38,882 nt of DNA from contig NZ_JAHQCW010000052.1 in assembly GCF_019042275.1 (NCBI RefSeq), forward strand, positions 1 to 38,882, in the 5' to 3' direction. A program made the position numbers and the translations under genes. The stretch's first letter is position 1. The number at the start of each line of letters is the position of its first letter. This document shows, piece after piece, positions 23,993-31,578 of this stretch. This DNA comes from Diplocloster agilis (GTDB taxonomy: Bacteria > Bacillota > Clostridia > Lachnospirales > Lachnospiraceae). The notes beneath the pieces were generated by a model. That model made no database searches. It saw nothing but the letters and a program-made list of their open reading frames with translations, and was not told where the DNA came from.

Positions 23993-26245
23993 TTAAAAAT
24001 CATCATCGTCCAGATCCAGCACATCCAGATCAATATCCAGATCGTCCAGATCATCTTTGCTCTCATTCATCAGTTTTTCAACCGCATCCATAATCTGAGC
24101 CTCATCGTCCAATACCACCGGCTCTTTTTTCGCCGGTTTGGATGCACTGCGTGACACCCGGGTCGGGTGGGACGCTTCGGAAGTCTGGGATGTTCTCCGC
24201 TCTTTCGTCCTTTCCGCGCCGGAAGTATCCTGTGACGGTTCGGATTCGGTATCTTCATATGAAGGAGGCGTAAGCTCCCTGATATCCGGCTTCACCAACT
24301 TGGGCGTCCGGTTATCCCTTAACCCTTCCTGAGTTTTCTTCATGATTCTTTCCGACATCGGAAGCTGTTCCAGCCAGTTGTCATCATCCGGTTCCATTTC
24401 GTCATAATCTTTGTCGTCGAAATCATCGTCGTCTTCCCAATCATCTCCGCGTTTCATCCGGTTCACCTTCAGAATCAGGTTGATGACAACGAAGAGCAGA
24501 AGTACGGCCAGAACGATCAGCGCACAGATGATTTTAAACCGGGCCGCCAATTTGGCGTCTGCCTCATCCTTGTTGATACCCATCTGTTTTTGAAGCGCCG
24601 CCAGTTCCGCTGCGGTATCGTCATTCGATCCCGTGTCGGCTACTGCCGCGGGGACATATTTTTGGAACGTCTGCTGGACCGGGTCAAAGGAATACCAGTC
24701 CTCCAGGCCATTATTATCCATCGCATAGATCAGCTGATAAGAACTGGCCGAATCAGAGGCCGGCACAGCGCCATCTTCCGGATTCTCCGGTTCCTCACTG
24801 CCCTCGCCGTCTTCCGGATTGCCGGAGTCCTGGGCCTCGGTGGCATACACGGTCATAGGGCCGAACATGGCTGTCAACCGGTTCAGAATCCCATCTGCCG
24901 CGGCATCCCCACCGCCGTCATCGGAATTACCGCTTCCGTCACCGTCCGCATTGGCATCAGGCTGGTCCGTCGGAGCCGGTTCTGCATCCCCCGCTCCCTC
25001 CTGGGGTACTTCTGTCTGGCTTACCTGATAGCCTTCCACCGCTATTCCGTCCAGCTCGACCTGGATCTGCTCATATCCCTGGGGAACCTGGGAGGGATCC
25101 GGCGCCGGGATAGGGATCAGGAATCCACCCTCTTCCGGAGAAAGTCCGATCGGTATCTGAATAAAGTTTGAAAATGTCTCGGATTGCGGGTTATAGATAT
25201 AAAATCTGCCGTTTTCCTTATTCTCATCCACCAGATACAGCAATTCCATATCGGAGTTGGTCATCTTGGCGCTTTTTATCTCTTTTTGCTTATAGCTGGA
25301 CGTGTAGGGTTCGAAGCCCTGGGGAATCTCCTCATCCGTAAATTTTTCGGATACCAGACGGATCTCAGATCCGACCGCCGCTTCCAGCGTATCATCTTCT
25401 TTCGGCTGTTCCTCATCCGGAGTCGGCGTCGGCGTAGGTGTCTCCTGGCTCTTAGTCTCTTCCGTTACCGCGATGCTGTAAGTGGCTTCGTTCCCATTGG
25501 GAGCGCGCACGATGATTTTAATCGTGGTTTTGCCATTGCTCAGCTCGGTACCGTCGATAGACACCACTTCCGCTTCTTTTTCCATCGGATTGGCGCTGAC
25601 CGCCACCGTCTTCGTTCCCTTGGGTACCGTAGCCGTATATTTGGTTCTGGATCCGGTAAAGGACGGGGAAAGGGTTCCCGGAGATATTTTCAGGGAGGTC
25701 AGCTGGTTGTTGGCGGATTTCTTTTCAGATCCGCCGCCGTCACCGCCGCCATTATCTCCGCCGCCGTTTCCGCCGCCTCCGCCTCCGTTATCTCCGCCCC
25801 CGGGGGATGTGACGGATACGGAAGCGCCGCCGGGCTGCCCGATGTCCAGCACTTCTTCATTAAAGTTAGCCACTTTGTAATTCGAAACATTCACCGAGGC
25901 GTTCCCGGGCGCGATGGCCTTGAAGGTAACGGTGGCACCCAGGGAAGTCTGTCCCGGCGCGCTGTTCTGCGCCACCAGATGGACGCTTCCGGAACCTCCC
26001 GAAGCATTCACGCTGGAACTCTGGTATTCTAACAGCGACGCATCATAGGACAGCGTCACATCCATTGCCGCGATATCTCCGTCCGCGGCGTTCGCCTTTA
26101 CACTGACACTTACAGTCTGGCCCACATTACAGCTTCCGCCGGAAACCTGCAGGTTTCCGCTGGCTGCCAGCACCCTGGAAGGAAACCAGGGGATCACCAG
26201 GCAGCAGACCATGGCAACCGCCAGCACCTGATATAATTTTTTCAT
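23993..26245 (-). CDS. Membrane-anchored cohesin-domain surface protein with acidic cytoplasmic tail
   Basis: A 750-residue protein: signal peptide (about 1-28, cut near VLAASG), a cohesin domain (about 30-145, with MDVTLSYDASLLEYQSS and TVTFKAIAPGNASVNV), a Gly/Asn/Asp-rich linker (about 150-175), a cadherin-like beta-sandwich (about 180-262), a Pro/Thr linker, an unrecognised region (about 285-400), Asp/Gly/Glu-rich linkers, one transmembrane helix (570-594) and a 156-residue highly acidic cytoplasmic tail with runs of Asp at both ends. Cohesins bind dockerins with calcium. The gene 19 nt upstream encodes a dockerin protein, so this is the probable membrane receptor for it. There is no LPXTG or SLH anchor. 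GGAGAGGAG precedes ATG 26245. Confidence 0.88.
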   Translation of the reverse strand: MKKLYQVLAVAMVCCLVIPWFPSRVLAASGNLQVSGGSCNVGQTVSVSVKANAADGDIAAMDVTLSYDASLLEYQSSSVNASGGSGSVHLVAQNSAPGQTSLGATVTFKAIAPGNASVNVSNYKVANFNEEVLDIGQPGGASVSVTSPGGGDNGGGGGGNGGGDNGGGDGGGSEKKSANNQLTSLKISPGTLSPSFTGSRTKYTATVPKGTKTVAVSANPMEKEAEVVSIDGTELSNGKTTIKIIVRAPNGNEATYSIAVTEETKSQETPTPTPTPDEEQPKEDDTLEAAVGSEIRLVSEKFTDEEIPQGFEPYTSSYKQKEIKSAKMTNSDMELLYLVDENKENGRFYIYNPQSETFSNFIQIPIGLSPEEGGFLIPIPAPDPSQVPQGYEQIQVELDGIAVEGYQVSQTEVPQEGAGDAEPAPTDQPDANADGDGSGNSDDGGGDAAADGILNRLTAMFGPMTVYATEAQDSGNPEDGEGSEEPENPEDGAVPASDSASSYQLIYAMDNNGLEDWYSFDPVQQTFQKYVPAAVADTGSNDDTAAELAALQKQMGINKDEADAKLAARFKIICALIVLAVLLLFVVINLILKVNRMKRGDDWEDDDDFDDKDYDEMEPDDDNWLEQLPMSERIMKKTQEGLRDNRTPKLVKPDIRELTPPSYEDTESEPSQDTSGAERTKERRTSQTSEASHPTRVSRSASKPAKKEPVVLDDEAQIMDAVEKLMNESKDDLDDLDIDLDVLDLDDDDF

Positions 26246-26264
26246 AGTATTCTCCTCTCCTGTC

Positions 26265-28073
26265 CTACGACAATGACTGTATCCCTAATATATGCTTCTG
26301 AATCCGAATCAAATCGATGATATCCACAGTCCCGTCTCCGTTCACATCCGCTGCCGCAAACTGGTCGGCGTTCAAAGTGGTCAAGCCGATAATCGCCTTT
26401 TGTACCCTTACCAGATCCAGCACATCGATGGAACCATCCTGATTCACATCCCCCTTGGTTACATTGCCCGCCGGAGGATTCTCTCCGCCCGGATTCTCTG
26501 CCGTACCTCCGCCGCTCTTGGCGATATTCAGCGTATAGGTTCTCGTCGTACCATTCTGGGCCTGCACCGTGATCTGCACGGTATTCATGCCCTCCTTCAG
26601 GGCTACGCTGCCGGTTCCGCTCAGGATCCGCGCCGACGAATCATAGGTGCTTGCGCTTATGTTCACTGCCGCCACCGGATCATCCACGACCAGGGAATAC
26701 TGCGTCGTATAAATATTAAAGGAAGGGGATAAGCCATATCCGCTGACTTCGATATTGCTCAGCAGATTGACCGGATTCCCATCTCCGGTAGGCTTGGCGC
26801 ACACGGTGTTCGGCATATTGGAATATACCGGAATCTTGAATACCAGCGCCATATCCTTCAGCTGGTCGTAGGCGTTTGAAAGTTTCGCGCTTTCATTTGC
26901 CGCGCCGTAGATACTGGTCATATACTGATGCGTATGGGGGCTCGCCCCCTGAACATTGAACTTCTTCAGATACGTGGTGTCCTGTCCCCGCGCCACATAC
27001 TGGGAACCATAGAACTGGGCTCCGCCAATGATGGACTTATAGCGGCTGTTCCAGGGCCGGTTATAAGAGGTATCGCCGTTGTCGAAGCCTCTGGCGTACC
27101 AAAGCCCTCTCTGCACGGCGTCCCGGTTCCCGTCGTCATAGGCGCCGATATTCAGATAGTTATATAAGCCTTCATACCCCGGGTAGGTTCCCGAGATCAG
27201 CTGGGAAGTCCCATTCCCCTGTTCCGTCAGAATAGCGGAGGCCAGCGCATATGGACTGACTCCCGACTGCCTTCCGGCTTCCATCAGCACATCCGCGTAG
27301 CTGTAATTCTGGCTGTTTTCAGAAAAACCATTGGCCATAAACGTACCGGAAATAATCCGGTTCACGCCATCCGTGTTCTGCGCCCCCTCATTAAAGGACT
27401 GGAGCAGGAACAGGAATATGTATTTGGAATCCAGAAAATTCCTGGGATCCATATAATACCGGATGATGCCGTCGGACGCCGCTACCCATCTGGCTCCGTC
27501 CTGGCCCACCCACTGCCCGGAAGACAGGTCATAGGCGCCTGGTTCGATGGATTTCCAGGAGGAAATACTGCTGTTCTCCACGTTATTTTTACCGATTGCG
27601 CATTGCGCGGCCACCACGGAATTCCAGTCCATCCCGGTCTGCTGCGGTACGAACTGCCAGTTCGGATACTGGCTATGTAAAGAAGCGAGAGCGTTACAGT
27701 AACTCTCCGGAAAACCTGCGTCCAGAAGCTGCTGCTTGTAGCCGTCGTCTACCGCGGTCAGCGCTATGCTGCTGGCGATCACATATCCTTCCCCGGAGCC
27801 GTATTCGATCTTATACCAGCCGTTTCCCATATCCTGGAGGATATTTACCGACTGTCCGTTGTTCAGCGATCCTATCTTTCCGTAATTTGTCCCTGGTCCG
27901 GAACGCACGTTCAAAGTATTACTGCTCTGCATTGACACTACGCCGGTGGTGGCAGCCGAACTATAGAAATTCGAAACATAAAAGGCTCCCCCCACGATGA
28001 TACAAACAGCAAGACTGAGAACCAATCCTTTTATTCTGGTTTTCCAGCCTGTCATCACAAAATCACTCTCCAT
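26265..28073 (-). CDS. Secreted SH3b-glucosaminidase with C-terminal dockerin (putative autolysin)
   Basis: A 602-residue secreted enzyme. Order: signal peptide or anchor (KGLVLSLAVCIIVGGAFYV), bacterial SH3 domain (about 45-105, TLNVRSGPGTNYGKIGSL), mannosyl-glycoprotein endo-beta-N-acetylglucosaminidase-type domain (about 120-400) with SPYALASAILTEQGNGTS holding the likely catalytic Glu, a cadherin-like beta-sandwich (about 425-515), and a type I dockerin (540-602) with two complete calcium loops, DVNQDGSIDVLD and DVNGDGTVDIID. It should cut peptidoglycan glycan strands and dock on the cohesin protein encoded next. ATG 28073 is used; ATG 28055 (better ribosome spacing, shorter N-terminus) is an alternative. 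It is first in a two-gene operon. Confidence 0.9.
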   Translation of the reverse strand: MESDFVMTGWKTRIKGLVLSLAVCIIVGGAFYVSNFYSSAATTGVVSMQSSNTLNVRSGPGTNYGKIGSLNNGQSVNILQDMGNGWYKIEYGSGEGYVIASSIALTAVDDGYKQQLLDAGFPESYCNALASLHSQYPNWQFVPQQTGMDWNSVVAAQCAIGKNNVENSSISSWKSIEPGAYDLSSGQWVGQDGARWVAASDGIIRYYMDPRNFLDSKYIFLFLLQSFNEGAQNTDGVNRIISGTFMANGFSENSQNYSYADVLMEAGRQSGVSPYALASAILTEQGNGTSQLISGTYPGYEGLYNYLNIGAYDDGNRDAVQRGLWYARGFDNGDTSYNRPWNSRYKSIIGGAQFYGSQYVARGQDTTYLKKFNVQGASPHTHQYMTSIYGAANESAKLSNAYDQLKDMALVFKIPVYSNMPNTVCAKPTGDGNPVNLLSNIEVSGYGLSPSFNIYTTQYSLVVDDPVAAVNISASTYDSSARILSGTGSVALKEGMNTVQITVQAQNGTTRTYTLNIAKSGGGTAENPGGENPPAGNVTKGDVNQDGSIDVLDLVRVQKAIIGLTTLNADQFAAADVNGDGTVDIIDLIRIQKHILGIQSLS

Positions 28074-28103
28074 GCCCTTATTATCAATACTTTGTCATTT
28101 TAC

Positions 28104-28133
28104 ATTATATGAATTTATGTAACCTATTGTCAA
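28104..28133 (-). promoter_or_regulatory. Promoter of the dockerin-cohesin operon
   Basis: Minus strand: TTGACA (28128-28133), 18-nt spacer, TATAAT (28104-28109), giving a leader of about 25 nt. The upstream stretch (28134-28330) is AT-rich; I see no clear operator in it. Confidence 0.65.
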
Positions 28134-28336
28134 TCGAAATATGCGTAAAATGTCATTTTTTCGATATATTTCCAAAATTTAACATTCTTTATGTCAACTA
28201 TCGACTTTTTTCGGTCAAAATCACACGGAAATCACATGACAATGTTTTATTATACACGATTTTCTGTTTTAATGTCTAAATATTTTCTTATTTTTTCCAT
28301 TTTATCCGCGGATCATGGCCGGGAAAAAATGTACAC

Positions 28337-28368
28337 AAAAAAAAAGTCCAGACAGCAGCAGTCTGAAC
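28337..28368 (-). terminator. Rho-independent terminator of the glycyl radical/LacI operon
   Basis: On the minus strand an 8-bp stem (GTTCAGAC with GTCTGGAC, one G-T pair) and loop TGCTGCT are followed by nine T residues. It lies about 270 nt downstream of the LacI stop codon, leaving an unusually long 3' untranslated region. Confidence 0.8.
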
Positions 28369-28634
28369 GATGATAAATAAACCAGCCGGCGGGACATTTT
28401 CTATGAAACAGTATTCAAAGGTCATACGGAGTCCCTGACCGGTAAGAATATAAGGCAATATCAAATAAAGATCCCATCCAGGAGACGGTTAAGTCTGAGA
28501 TTCCACAGGCCCGTTATAAAACAACATATGAAAACTTCATAAGCGGCATCCTTATGTTTGGAGACACCATATGTATAGAGACACCGCATGTATAAAATTT
28601 CCCTCTCCTGGATATGACAGCACAGCATCCCCCG
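28369..28634 (-). other. Long 3' region behind the lacI gene, with repeats but no convincing gene
   Basis: 266 nt between the LacI stop and its terminator. It contains a 10-bp inverted repeat, ATCCAGGAGA (28476-28485) / TCTCCTGGAT (28604-28613), and inside it two adjacent 17-bp near-copies of GAGACACC..ATGTATA (28561-28577 and 28578-28594, two mismatches). A 50-codon minus-strand reading frame (28476-28628) exists but has no spaced ribosome site. It could be a structured 3' UTR, a small RNA or a small mobile-element remnant. Confidence 0.35.
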
Positions 28635-29615
28635 CTAATACGTAGTCCCCCCTCTGACCAGTTCCACATCCGGGAGAATCCGATTTTCCGTAATCTCTTC
28701 CCCCTCGATCTTGCGGATCAGGGTATCCACCAGATTCGACGCCAGCAGATCAAAGGGCTGGGCCACATGGGTCAGGGTCGGATGGAACATTCTGGCGATA
28801 TCCACTCCGTCATAGCCCACCGCCTTGAATTCTTCCGGCACCCGCATGCCCCGTTCCAGCGCGCATTTCACCGCATAGACCACCACCACGTCGGTGGAAA
28901 AGGCTCCGTCTATTTCCGGATAGCGGTCGAACAAAGAGTTGATAATCTGATAATATTCCCCTCTTTGAAACTCATTTTCCTTCAGTTCATAATTGATACA
29001 CCGGATGTGGTGCTTTTCCAGGAGTTCCTGAAACACCCGGTTTCTGATCAGCGCCGGAGTCTTGACGTCCGTGTTGCCTCCGATATTCAGCACGCACTTG
29101 CAGCCGTTGCGCACGAATTCCATGGCCGCCAGCCTGCCGCCCTTCTCATGATCCGAACTGATCGTGGGGATCTGCTCTCCAAGCGACATATCGATAGCCA
29201 CCACCGGCAGGCTGATCTTCTCATACTCGCTGGTCTTTAACATATGTGTACCGATGATGATTCCGTCCACCTTGTTTTGACGCAGCATGTTGAGATAATC
29301 ATGCTCCCGGTTGGCCTTTTCCTTCGTGTTGCACAGCAGCAGTTTGTACCCATGCTGATATAAAAGCAGCTCGACCCGTTTTGCCACCTCCGCAAAGAAA
29401 GGATGGGAAACATCCGGAATCAGCAGGCCGATGAAATAAGTGCGGCGGTTGTACAGATTTCTGGCCAGCTGGTTCGGCTGATAGTCCAGCTGATCGATCG
29501 CCTGGTATACTTTCTCATAGGTTTCTTTTGAGATATAACCTCTTTTATTTAATACCCGCGAAACCGTTGAGACGGAAACACCGGCCAGCTGCGCCACATC
29601 TTTAATTCCAGCCAT
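28635..29615 (-). CDS. LacI-family transcriptional repressor
   Basis: A 326-residue repressor: N-terminal LacI HTH (IKDVAQLAGVSVSTVSRVLNKRGYISKETYEKV) with hinge helix (NQLARNLYNRRTYFIGLLIPD), then a periplasmic-binding-like effector domain (about 60-326). It is the last gene of the importer/glycyl radical operon, 26 nt behind the GH32-like gene, with AAGGAG before its ATG. Its likely targets are the two AACCGGTT-centred operators that flank the operon promoter at 38158-38234, and the effector should be the imported sugar or an intermediate. Confidence 0.92.
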   Translation of the reverse strand: MAGIKDVAQLAGVSVSTVSRVLNKRGYISKETYEKVYQAIDQLDYQPNQLARNLYNRRTYFIGLLIPDVSHPFFAEVAKRVELLLYQHGYKLLLCNTKEKANREHDYLNMLRQNKVDGIIIGTHMLKTSEYEKISLPVVAIDMSLGEQIPTISSDHEKGGRLAAMEFVRNGCKCVLNIGGNTDVKTPALIRNRVFQELLEKHHIRCINYELKENEFQRGEYYQIINSLFDRYPEIDGAFSTDVVVVYAVKCALERGMRVPEEFKAVGYDGVDIARMFHPTLTHVAQPFDLLASNLVDTLIRKIEGEEITENRILPDVELVRGGTTY

Positions 29616-29641
29616 ATCTGATTCTCCTTTGCTGATAGAAA

Positions 29642-30640
29642 TTATACTGTTATTATACCAACATCTTCCAGCTTTTCCAAATAGTTTCTGCCGGATGCGT
29701 TTTCCCGTTCATCTATAAGCCTGAGGGCGCCGTTCTTCATTTCATAAACCAACGGGTCCGGTATATAGTCGCCCTGTTCGGACCAGACTGTCCCCAGCAG
29801 GTACCATCTGCCGCCCTTTTCCACCAGCTGGTTGGCATACTGCACGTTGCGGTCCGGATCCTCAAAATCATCCGGCAGCAGCTTCCACTCCCTGCAGAAC
29901 CGGTAGGGACCGAACATGGAATCGCTGATCATGTAATAGCTGGTCTGCCGCAGCCGGCGTCCGTATTTTCTCACATACTCGTCCGAGAAAAGCAGGCCAT
30001 AGCAGGAAAATAGCAGCACATAATGTCCGTCTATCAGATGAATCTGGGGACACTCCATCTCCTGGCATACCGCCTCGATCTCCATAGGCCTTAGCAGCTC
30101 CCAGTGTTCCATATCCCGGGATCTGGCCAAACCCGCAGTACCGCAGGCATCCGGCCTCCCGCCCTTTCTTGTGGCGCAGGTCAGATGATAGGCGTAATCC
30201 CCGTCTGTAAACAGATAGGGGTCCCTCCAGTGGGAGAAAGTCCTGACACCGGCGCCGTTCATGGCATAATAATGATCATCCGGACAGGTAACCGGATTAT
30301 AGCTGCATTTTTCCCAGTGATACAGGTCTTTTGAGGAGGCCAGACCCACCATTCCTACAGGACCGTTCCACTGACCGGTATAAGCCATCCAGTAGATCCC
30401 CTTATACCGGATCACCGAACCGGTGGATATCCCGTTGGCATCCCACTCCCCGGCGTCTCCCTTTCTCAACACCGTACCCTGCAGCTCCCAGTGAACCATG
30501 TCCCTGCTGGTGGCGTGGGCGATCTCCCAATCCGTATGACGCGGCACGGACTCCGGGCAGGTGAGGTAATAACAATGGCAGATATCCCCCTCTACATAAT
30601 ACCAGGTATCCCCCAGATGATTTCCTTCATGTCGTAACAA
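29642..30640 (-). CDS. GH32-like five-bladed propeller protein, cytoplasmic
   Basis: A 332-residue protein with GH32/GH43-clan landmarks: an N-terminal GDTWYYVEGD in place of NDPNG, keeping an Asp (D11) as possible nucleophile; repeated SRDMVHWE and SKDLYHWE blade motifs; the RDP motif (R139-D140-P141); and an ECP motif (E196-C197-P198) where GH32 has its acid/base Glu. GH32 enzymes cleave beta-fructosides but normally carry a C-terminal beta-sandwich and about 480-550 residues; this is the propeller alone, without signal peptide. So fructosidase activity is a guess and another glycoside is possible. The start is TTG 30640, supported by AGGAGG at 7 nt and no other in-frame start nearby. Confidence 0.8.
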   Translation of the reverse strand: MLRHEGNHLGDTWYYVEGDICHCYYLTCPESVPRHTDWEIAHATSRDMVHWELQGTVLRKGDAGEWDANGISTGSVIRYKGIYWMAYTGQWNGPVGMVGLASSKDLYHWEKCSYNPVTCPDDHYYAMNGAGVRTFSHWRDPYLFTDGDYAYHLTCATRKGGRPDACGTAGLARSRDMEHWELLRPMEIEAVCQEMECPQIHLIDGHYVLLFSCYGLLFSDEYVRKYGRRLRQTSYYMISDSMFGPYRFCREWKLLPDDFEDPDRNVQYANQLVEKGGRWYLLGTVWSEQGDYIPDPLVYEMKNGALRLIDERENASGRNYLEKLEDVGIITV

Positions 30641-30681
30641 AAGTGTCCCTCCTTATAGCGCTCTGCTCGTATCACGGTTTC

Positions 30682-31578
30682 TTACATAATAGATACTGCA
30701 TCCGCGATATCTGAAAAATATTCCTGAATCCGTCGCATCTGTTCATCCGAAGGCGTCTGAAATGTCCGGGAAGGCAGACCGATCCCTTCCGCCTTATAAT
30801 TTCCATAGGCGTGATAGGGCAGCAGGTCCAGCCGCTCCACCCCGGATAAACCTTCCAGGAAACGGTGGAGCCCATTTAAGTCCTCCTCCGTGTCATTAAC
30901 CCCGTGCATCAGCGGAGTACGGATCCAGAGCCTGCTCCCGGCCCGTCTGAGCCTGGCCGCATTATCCAGTATCCGCTCGTTCGAAACCCCGGTAAATTCT
31001 TTATGCTTAAGGGGATCCGTCATCTTGATGTCGTATAAGAACAGATCCACCTCCAGCAGCAGAAGTTCAAACCAATCGAAAGGAACACAGCCGGCGGTAT
31101 CCACGGTTACCGGTATCCCCGCCTCCCTGATCCTGGGAAGAAAACGGCTGAGCACGCCGGCCTGCAGCATCGGTTCTCCCCCTGAGAAGGTCACGCCCCC
31201 GCCATCCTCATATAAATCCCGGTCTGCCTCCAAAGTTTCCATAAGGGCAGGCAGCGCAAGCTTCTCTCCAATGACTTTCGTGGCGTCCGGGTAGCATACC
31301 TTCGCGCAGGCGCCGCAGACCGCACATTTTCCGGCATTCCTTTTCATGTGCCCTTCCTCTATGTACAAAGCCTTCTGCGGACAGGCCTGCAGGCAGGCGC
31401 CGCATTGTATGCAGCGATTCGGGAGGTACTGGATCTGGGGCCCGCTTTTTTGTGTCTCCGGGTTATGACACCACCGGCAGGACAGATTACATCCCTTTAA
31501 AAACACGGTCGTCCGGATGCCGGGGCCGTCGTGCAGACTGTACCGCTGTATTTGTGTGATGAACAGGTTCTCATCCAT
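30682..31578 (-). CDS. Glycyl radical enzyme activating enzyme (radical SAM)
   Basis: A 298-residue radical SAM activase that installs the glycyl radical on its partner. It has the radical SAM motif CNLSCRWC, an inserted ferredoxin-like domain with two further clusters (CIQCGACLQACP and CAVCGACAKVCYP), and the SGGEP S-adenosylmethionine-binding motif. The extra clusters are typical of activases for dehydratase/lyase-type glycyl radical enzymes rather than of the shorter PflA. ATG 31578 overlaps the stop of the glycyl radical gene by 8 nt, which ties the pair together. Confidence 0.93.
   Translation of the reverse strand: MDENLFITQIQRYSLHDGPGIRTTVFLKGCNLSCRWCHNPETQKSGPQIQYLPNRCIQCGACLQACPQKALYIEEGHMKRNAGKCAVCGACAKVCYPDATKVIGEKLALPALMETLEADRDLYEDGGGVTFSGGEPMLQAGVLSRFLPRIREAGIPVTVDTAGCVPFDWFELLLLEVDLFLYDIKMTDPLKHKEFTGVSNERILDNAARLRRAGSRLWIRTPLMHGVNDTEEDLNGLHRFLEGLSGVERLDLLPYHAYGNYKAEGIGLPSRTFQTPSDEQMRRIQEYFSDIADAVSIM

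Noticed and set aside
25741-25800. Repetitive GC-rich tract resembling a tandem repeat array
   Set aside because: It encodes the Gly/Asn/Asp linker of the cohesin protein and is explained by coding sequence.
28476-28628. 50-codon minus-strand reading frame behind lacI
   Set aside because: The G-rich run abuts the ATG with no spacer, the composition is Cys-rich and unlike its neighbours, and it ends inside the inverted repeat.
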